This document shows, one piece after another, positions 14,598-17,555 of a stretch of 17,555 nucleotides of DNA (the first letter of the stretch is position 1; each line of letters starts with the position of its first letter). Position numbers and translations under genes: made by a program. This stretch comes from Chloroflexota bacterium (GTDB taxonomy: Bacteria; Chloroflexota; Dehalococcoidia; JACQGW01), in contig JACQGW010000344.1 of the NCBI GenBank assembly GCA_016199325.1, forward strand, positions 1 to 17,555, read 5' to 3'. The notes beneath the pieces were generated by a model. It worked only from the letters and a program-made list of their open reading frames with translations. It was not told the DNA's origin and searched no databases.

Positions 14598-14764
14598 CAT
14601 TCGGTGGTAGTGTACGAAGTATTGCAGAAACACGCCGGGCAGCCCTGCGCTGTCATGCCGAGCCGCAGCGAAGCATCTCCTGGCCGACCACGAGGAGACC
14701 CTTCGCTGCGGCTCAGGGTGACAGGATCCGTTTTCTGCAATCCCGCGTACACTACCCATTCGGT
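14598..14764. mobile_element. 151-bp MITE-like element with 8-bp target duplication
   Basis: The element spans 14606-14756. Its ends are inverted: the left end GGTAGTGTAC, six bases, TTGCAGAAA is mirrored by the right end read inward, GGTAGTGTAC, six bases, TTGCAGAAA. Within lies a second inverted repeat (14651-14723) with long GAGCCGCAGCGAAG arms. The flanks 14598-14605 and 14757-14764 are identical, CATTCGGT, which is what a target-site duplication looks like. It encodes no protein, so a transposase would act in trans. The promoter of the SDR/mfn operon begins 8 bp beyond the right duplication. Confidence 0.85.
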
Positions 14765-14771
14765 CTTCCCG

Positions 14772-14800
14772 TTGACAACACGCCGTCGCCGCCCTACCAT
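14772..14800 (+). promoter_or_regulatory. candidate sigma70-type promoter of the SDR-mfnF-mfnE operon
   Basis: A perfect TTGACA (14772-14777) and TACCAT (14795-14800) are 17 bp apart; transcription would begin near 14807. AGGAGGAAG precedes the SDR start at 14837. The promoter lies almost at the edge of the MITE-like element. Confidence 0.6.
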
Positions 14801-14836
14801 GCACGACGACGGTAGATCGAGGGCAGGAGGAAGGCG

Positions 14837-15589
14837 ATGCGATTGGCGGGCAGGGTTGTGCTGGTGACCGGTGCGAGCCGGGGGATCGGCCGCGCGCTCG
14901 CGGTTGGGCTGGCGCGGGAGGGGGCCGACGTGGCGGTGAACTACGTGCAGGACGCCGCGGCTGCCGAGGAGACGGCCTCCGGTGTCCGGGGCTGCGGGCG
15001 GCGGGCGCTGGTGGTGCAGGCCGACGTCTGCCGGCGCCCGGAAGTCGAGGCGATGGTGGCGCAGATCGTCGAGACCTTCGGCCGGATCGACATCCTGGTG
15101 AACAACGCCGGCGTCATCTCACGCGCCCCCTTCCTCAAGGTCTCCGACGAGCAATGGGACCGGGTGGTGGACGTCGACCTCAAGGGATCCTTCATCGTGG
15201 GGCAGGTCGTGGCGCGGGAGATGGTCACGCGCGAGTGGGGCCGGATCGTCAACGTGACCTCGGAGGCGGCCCAGCGGGCGATGCCGGACCTCAGCCACTA
15301 CGCCGCGGCCAAGGGCGGCCTGGCGATGCTCACCCGCGCCATGGCCCTGGAGCTGGCCCCCTACGGCATCACCGTGAACGCGGTCGCCCCCGGCACCATC
15401 GAGACCGATCTGAATCGCGACTACCTGGCCCGCCCCGACGTGCGTCAGTGGCGGCTGGCCCGTATTCCCCGCGGGCGCATCGGCGCACCGGGCGACCTGG
15501 TCGGTGCGGTGGTGTTTCTGGCCTCGCCGGAGGCGGACATGGTCAACGGCATCACGATCCAGGTGGACGGGGGGAGCTCGATCTGCTGA
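14837..15589 (+). CDS. SDR-family NAD(P)-dependent oxidoreductase (FabG-like)
   Basis: This 250-residue classical short-chain dehydrogenase/reductase carries TGASRGIG (11-18, cofactor loop), NNAG (89-92), the catalytic Ser142, Tyr155 and Lys159 (YAAAK), and a typical C-terminus (NGITIQVDGGSS). It reduces a ketone or oxidises an alcohol; family members include 3-oxoacyl-ACP reductases and sugar dehydrogenases, and the substrate cannot be assigned. Residues 31-36 (DVAVNY) carry no Asp at the point that often fixes NAD preference, so NADP use is possible. The start at 14837 has a strong AGGAGG site. Its TGA stop overlaps the next ATG (TGATG at 15587-15591), so it is translationally coupled to the MfnF homologue and may act in the same pathway. 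Confidence 0.92.
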   Translation: MRLAGRVVLVTGASRGIGRALAVGLAREGADVAVNYVQDAAAAEETASGVRGCGRRALVVQADVCRRPEVEAMVAQIVETFGRIDILVNNAGVISRAPFLKVSDEQWDRVVDVDLKGSFIVGQVVAREMVTREWGRIVNVTSEAAQRAMPDLSHYAAAKGGLAMLTRAMALELAPYGITVNAVAPGTIETDLNRDYLARPDVRQWRLARIPRGRIGAPGDLVGAVVFLASPEADMVNGITIQVDGGSSIC

Positions 15590-16719
15590 TGGGCGTCGTC
15601 ATCGGCTGGGACGTGGGCGGGGTCAACACGAAGGCGGCGGCGCTGTCGATCGCCGATGGGCGGGTGGTTGGCCAGGAGCTGCGATCGCGGTACTTCGAGA
15701 TCTGGCACGATCGCCGCGCGCTCGTCGCGGTGCTGCGCTCCATCGCGGCCGAGCTGCCGGCGGCCGACGTGTGGGTCGCGACGATGACGGCCGAGCTCTC
15801 GGACGCTTTCCAGACGAAGCGCGAGGGCGTCGGATTCGTCGTCGGCGCGCTCGCCGAGGCGGCGGGAGCGAGCCGGCTCGCCATCTTCGCCGTGGACGAG
15901 GCGTTCCTGGCGCCGGAGCAGGCCCGGGCCGAGCCGCTGCGGGTCGCCGCGGCCAACTGGGCGGCGACGGCCCGACTCATCGCCCGGGAGCACCCGAACG
16001 CCATCCTCGTCGACGTCGGCTCGACGACGGCGGACGTCATCCCGATCGTCGAAGGCCGCGTCGCCGCGCAGGGGCTGACCGATCCCGAGCGGCTGCTGAC
16101 CGGCGAGCTGGTCTACACCGGCGCCGTCCGGACGCCGGTCGGCGCGGTCGTCCAGTCGGCGCCGCTCTGGGGCGGCTGGTGCCGGGTGTCGTCGGAACAC
16201 TTCGCCATCGCCGCCGACGTGCATCTGCTCCTCGGCAACCTCCAGCCCGAGGACTATCTCTGCGACACACCCGACCGGCGCGGCAAGACGCCTGCAGAAG
16301 CCGCGGCCCGCCTCGCCCGCGTCGTCTGCGCCGACGTCGAGATGCTGTCGCCCGCCGAAATCCACGCCATCGCCGCCTACGTGGCCGACCGGCAGATCGA
16401 CCAGATCGCGGCCGCGATCCGGCAGGTGATGTCCCGGCGGGTGGGAAGGGAGGGACCTAACCCCCCGGCCCCCTTCCCGCCGCGGGAAGGGGGAGTCATC
16501 GGCGGGGTAGCGGCGGGCAACCACAAACCACAAACCATAAACCACAAACCTCGTCCCGCGATCGCCGCCGGGCTGGGGGCCTTTCTGGCGCGGGCGGCGG
16601 CGGAACGGGTGGGGTTGCCGGTGGTCGATCTGGCGGCGACGCTGGGCGCCGAGGGCAGCGCCGTGGCGCCGAGCGTCGCCGTCGCCAGGCTCTGGGCGGC
16701 GGCGGAGGGATGGCTGTGA
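15589..16719 (+). CDS. mfnF: MfnF-like furan cofactor biosynthesis protein (H4MPT-linked C1 pathway family)
   Basis: This 376-residue hydantoinase/oxoprolinase-fold (ASKHA) protein matches the TIGR03123 family. The archaeal member MfnF joins glutamyl-tyramine to the furan moiety in methanofuran biosynthesis. Key segments are IGWDVGGVNTKAAAL (5-19), AVDEAF (101-106), AAANWAATA (120-128), the phosphate-loop-like LVDVGSTTADVIPI (140-153) and ELVYTGAVRTPVGA (173-186). The frame ends with the family C-terminus (PAIAAGLGAFLARAAAERVG). Residues about 286-322 (VGREGPNPPAPF and on) look like a translation of intergenic repeat DNA and are not expected in homologues. The start overlaps the SDR stop codon, and the end overlaps the start of mfnE by 10 bp. 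If functional, it points to methanofuran or a related furan cofactor. Confidence 0.85.
   Translation: MGVVIGWDVGGVNTKAAALSIADGRVVGQELRSRYFEIWHDRRALVAVLRSIAAELPAADVWVATMTAELSDAFQTKREGVGFVVGALAEAAGASRLAIFAVDEAFLAPEQARAEPLRVAAANWAATARLIAREHPNAILVDVGSTTADVIPIVEGRVAAQGLTDPERLLTGELVYTGAVRTPVGAVVQSAPLWGGWCRVSSEHFAIAADVHLLLGNLQPEDYLCDTPDRRGKTPAEAAARLARVVCADVEMLSPAEIHAIAAYVADRQIDQIAAAIRQVMSRRVGREGPNPPAPFPPREGGVIGGVAAGNHKPQTINHKPRPAIAAGLGAFLARAAAERVGLPVVDLAATLGAEGSAVAPSVAVARLWAAAEGWL
16441..16557 (+). repeat. in-frame repeat insertion inside the mfnF homologue
   Basis: This stretch differs in composition from the rest of the gene. It holds a palindrome (CCCCCTTCCCGC at 16469-16480, its mirror at 16482-16493, one base between) preceded by ACCTAACCCCCCGG, then a 7-bp tandem repeat, AACCACA, about 4.6 copies at 16519-16550. 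Both are of the kind found between genes. The open frame crosses without a stop and resumes the family C-terminus. Insertion limits are estimated from the conserved flanks. Confidence 0.75.
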
Positions 16720-17474
16720 GGCTCGACGCCGTCGTCAAGGTCGGCGGCAGCCTGGTCGAGGGGCCCGCGCTCGACGTGGTCTGTCGGGAGCTGGCGGCGC
16801 TGGCCGGGGCCTCCCGGCTCCTCGTCGTCGCCGGCGGTGGCCCGCTCGCCGACGCCGTCCGGGATCTCGACCGCCGGTACTGCCTGCGGGACGACACCGC
16901 GCACTGGATGGCGATCCTGGCGATGGACCAGCTCGGCTACTTCCTGGCCGAGCGCATCCCCGACGCCGTGCCTGCCCGGACGGAAGCGGAGATCGAAGCT
17001 GCACTGGCCGCCGGCCGGCTCCCGATCTGGCTCCCCTACCGCCTCCTCCACGCCCTCGACCCGCTGCCCCGCTCCTGGGAGGTCACCTCCGATTCCATCG
17101 CCGCCTGGGCTGCCGGCTACCTTGGCAGTCCCCTCGTCGTGCTGCTGAAGTCGGTCGACGGGCTTGGAGCGGCTTCGCGAGAGGCCGAACCGCCAGGAGG
17201 GATTGAACCGCCAAGACGCCAAGGCCGCCAAGAGGGGTGCCGAGAAGGCTTTGCTGGCCCGGGCAATCCTGCTGGAACGTGCCCTGGCGGCTCAGACGGA
17301 CTCATCGCCGAAGTCCGCCGTAGCGAGCTGGGGCAGTACGGTGAGATCGATGCGTACCTGGGGAGGGCGCTTACGCCCGGTTTGACCTGCTGGGTGATCA
17401 ACGGAACGACGCCCGGCCGGCTGGAAGAGCTCCTGCGTGCCGGTCGGACGAGGGGGACGAGGATCGCCGGTTGA
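16710..17474 (+). CDS. mfnE: MfnE-like amino-acid-kinase-fold protein (furan cofactor biosynthesis)
   Basis: This 254-residue protein has the amino acid kinase fold: VVKVGGSL (8-15), VVAGGGPLADAVR (39-51), SWEVTSDSIAAWAAGYLG (122-139), VVLLKSVDGL (143-152) and a late WVINGTTPGRLEELL (228-242) with GTRI near the end. This set matches MfnE, the [5-(aminomethyl)furan-3-yl]methyl phosphate kinase of methanofuran biosynthesis, and related kinase-like genes in bacterial H4MPT clusters. Residues about 153-195 (rich in Gly, Pro and Arg, with a GCCAAG repeat at 17206-17234) look inserted; the family sequence resumes at about GLIAEVRRSELGQY. The ATG at 16710 overlaps mfnF by 10 bp; a GTG at 16716 with better ribosome binding spacing is an alternative start. 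With the upstream MfnF it forms a coupled pair. Confidence 0.83.
   Translation: MAVRLDAVVKVGGSLVEGPALDVVCRELAALAGASRLLVVAGGGPLADAVRDLDRRYCLRDDTAHWMAILAMDQLGYFLAERIPDAVPARTEAEIEAALAAGRLPIWLPYRLLHALDPLPRSWEVTSDSIAAWAAGYLGSPLVVLLKSVDGLGAASREAEPPGGIEPPRRQGRQEGCREGFAGPGNPAGTCPGGSDGLIAEVRRSELGQYGEIDAYLGRALTPGLTCWVINGTTPGRLEELLRAGRTRGTRIAG
17164..17294 (+). repeat. in-frame repeat insertion inside the mfnE homologue
   Basis: The segment contains a GAACCGCC motif twice (about 17188 and 17205), followed at 17206-17234 by AACCGCCAAGACGCCAAGG, CCGCCAAGAGG, a short tandem repeat of CGCCAAG units. It is built like the GCAGAG repeat at 407-507. It splits the conserved VVLLKSVDGL from GLIAEVRRSELGQY without breaking the frame. 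Limits are approximate. Confidence 0.65.
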
Positions 17475-17480
17475 TCCGGG

Positions 17481-17520
17481 GGACTCGTAGGAACTCGCAG
17501 GAACTCGGGGGAGCTCGGCG
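17481..17520. repeat. 10-bp degenerate tandem repeat after mfnE
   Basis: Four units of 10 bp follow one another: GGACTCGTAG, GAACTCGCAG, GAACTCGGGG, GAGCTCGGCG. It lies just after the mfnE stop codon and just before a new repeat copy at the window edge. No function is visible. Confidence 0.6.
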
Positions 17521-17526
17521 TTCTCC

Positions 17527-17555
17527 GTCATGCTGAGCCGCAGCGAAGCATCTCC
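17527..17555. repeat. partial copy of the GAGCCGCAGCGAAG repeat, cut by the window end
   Basis: The last 29 bases match 14652-14680, the left arm of the inner inverted repeat of the MITE-like element, with a single difference. The element runs off the window, so whether its outer ends are the same cannot be seen. Confidence 0.8.

Larger units (their letters stand above)
14464..14836. other. 373-bp gene-free interval before the SDR operon
   Basis: From left to right: a run of CGGAT-type short repeats (14494-14543), the 151-bp inverted-repeat element with its 8-bp flanking duplications (14598-14764), and the promoter and ribosome binding site of the SDR gene. No gene is seen. Confidence 0.65.

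Noticed and set aside
16441..16557. mfnF as a pseudogene broken by insertion
   Set aside because: No stop codon or net frameshift is present and the family C-terminus continues in the same frame, so loss of function cannot be concluded.
17164..17385. Alternative frame in mfnE reading NRQDAKAAKRGAEKALLARA
   Set aside because: Looks protein-like but the string is a translation of the GCCAAG repeat; conserved MfnE blocks on both sides are in the main frame.

Overview
The window is high-GC bacterial chromosome, most likely from a Chloroflexota lineage (Thermomicrobia- or Dehalococcoidia-like). This placement is an inference from three things: the Pro/Thr/Ala-rich linker after the lipobox of the solute-binding protein, the gene repertoire, and the density of short palindromic intergenic repeats. 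Planctomycetota or NC10 cannot be excluded without a search. No rRNA, tRNA, CRISPR array, transposase or phage gene was seen.

Layout from left to right. (1) 1-1507, plus strand: a small double zinc-ribbon protein, a repeat-filled gap, and a LOG-family nucleotide phosphoribohydrolase. (2) 1549-8368, minus strand: read in transcription order, a strong sigma70-type promoter, a DnaC-like AAA+ protein that seems to have lost its ATPase motifs, a GAF plus PucR-type regulator, a DddP-like M24 metallohydrolase, a phosphotriesterase-family amidohydrolase and a family 5 solute-binding lipoprotein. It looks like a regulated scavenging locus for a small peptide-like or amide-like solute, but no permease is present. 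(3) 8483-9952, minus strand: a SufS-type cysteine desulfurase. (4) 9953-10697: a 745-bp gene-free block with a family of 31-bp palindromic repeats. (5) 10698-12791, plus strand: a MoaD/ThiS-like sulfur carrier directly followed by a tungsten-type aldehyde:ferredoxin oxidoreductase. The desulfurase diverges from this pair, so sulfur supply for the pyranopterin cofactor is a possible link. (6) 12909-14463, plus strand: a small unknown protein, a near-perfect 68-bp inverted repeat and a monofunctional proline dehydrogenase. (7) 14464-17474, plus strand: a 151-bp MITE-like element with an 8-bp target duplication, then a translationally coupled operon of an SDR oxidoreductase, an MfnF homologue and an MfnE homologue.

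The most striking part is the right end. MfnF and MfnE are enzymes of methanofuran (furan cofactor) biosynthesis and belong to tetrahydromethanopterin-linked C1 metabolism. Both genes here appear to carry in-frame insertions of intergenic-type repeat DNA. In mfnF the insertion is a 25-bp palindrome followed by a 7-bp tandem repeat; in mfnE it is a GCCAAG-type repeat. Both open frames resume with recognisable family C-termini. The region therefore combines an unusual C1-cofactor module with repeats invading coding sequence, upstream DNA and intergenic spaces. All family assignments come from reading motifs by eye; no database search was run.
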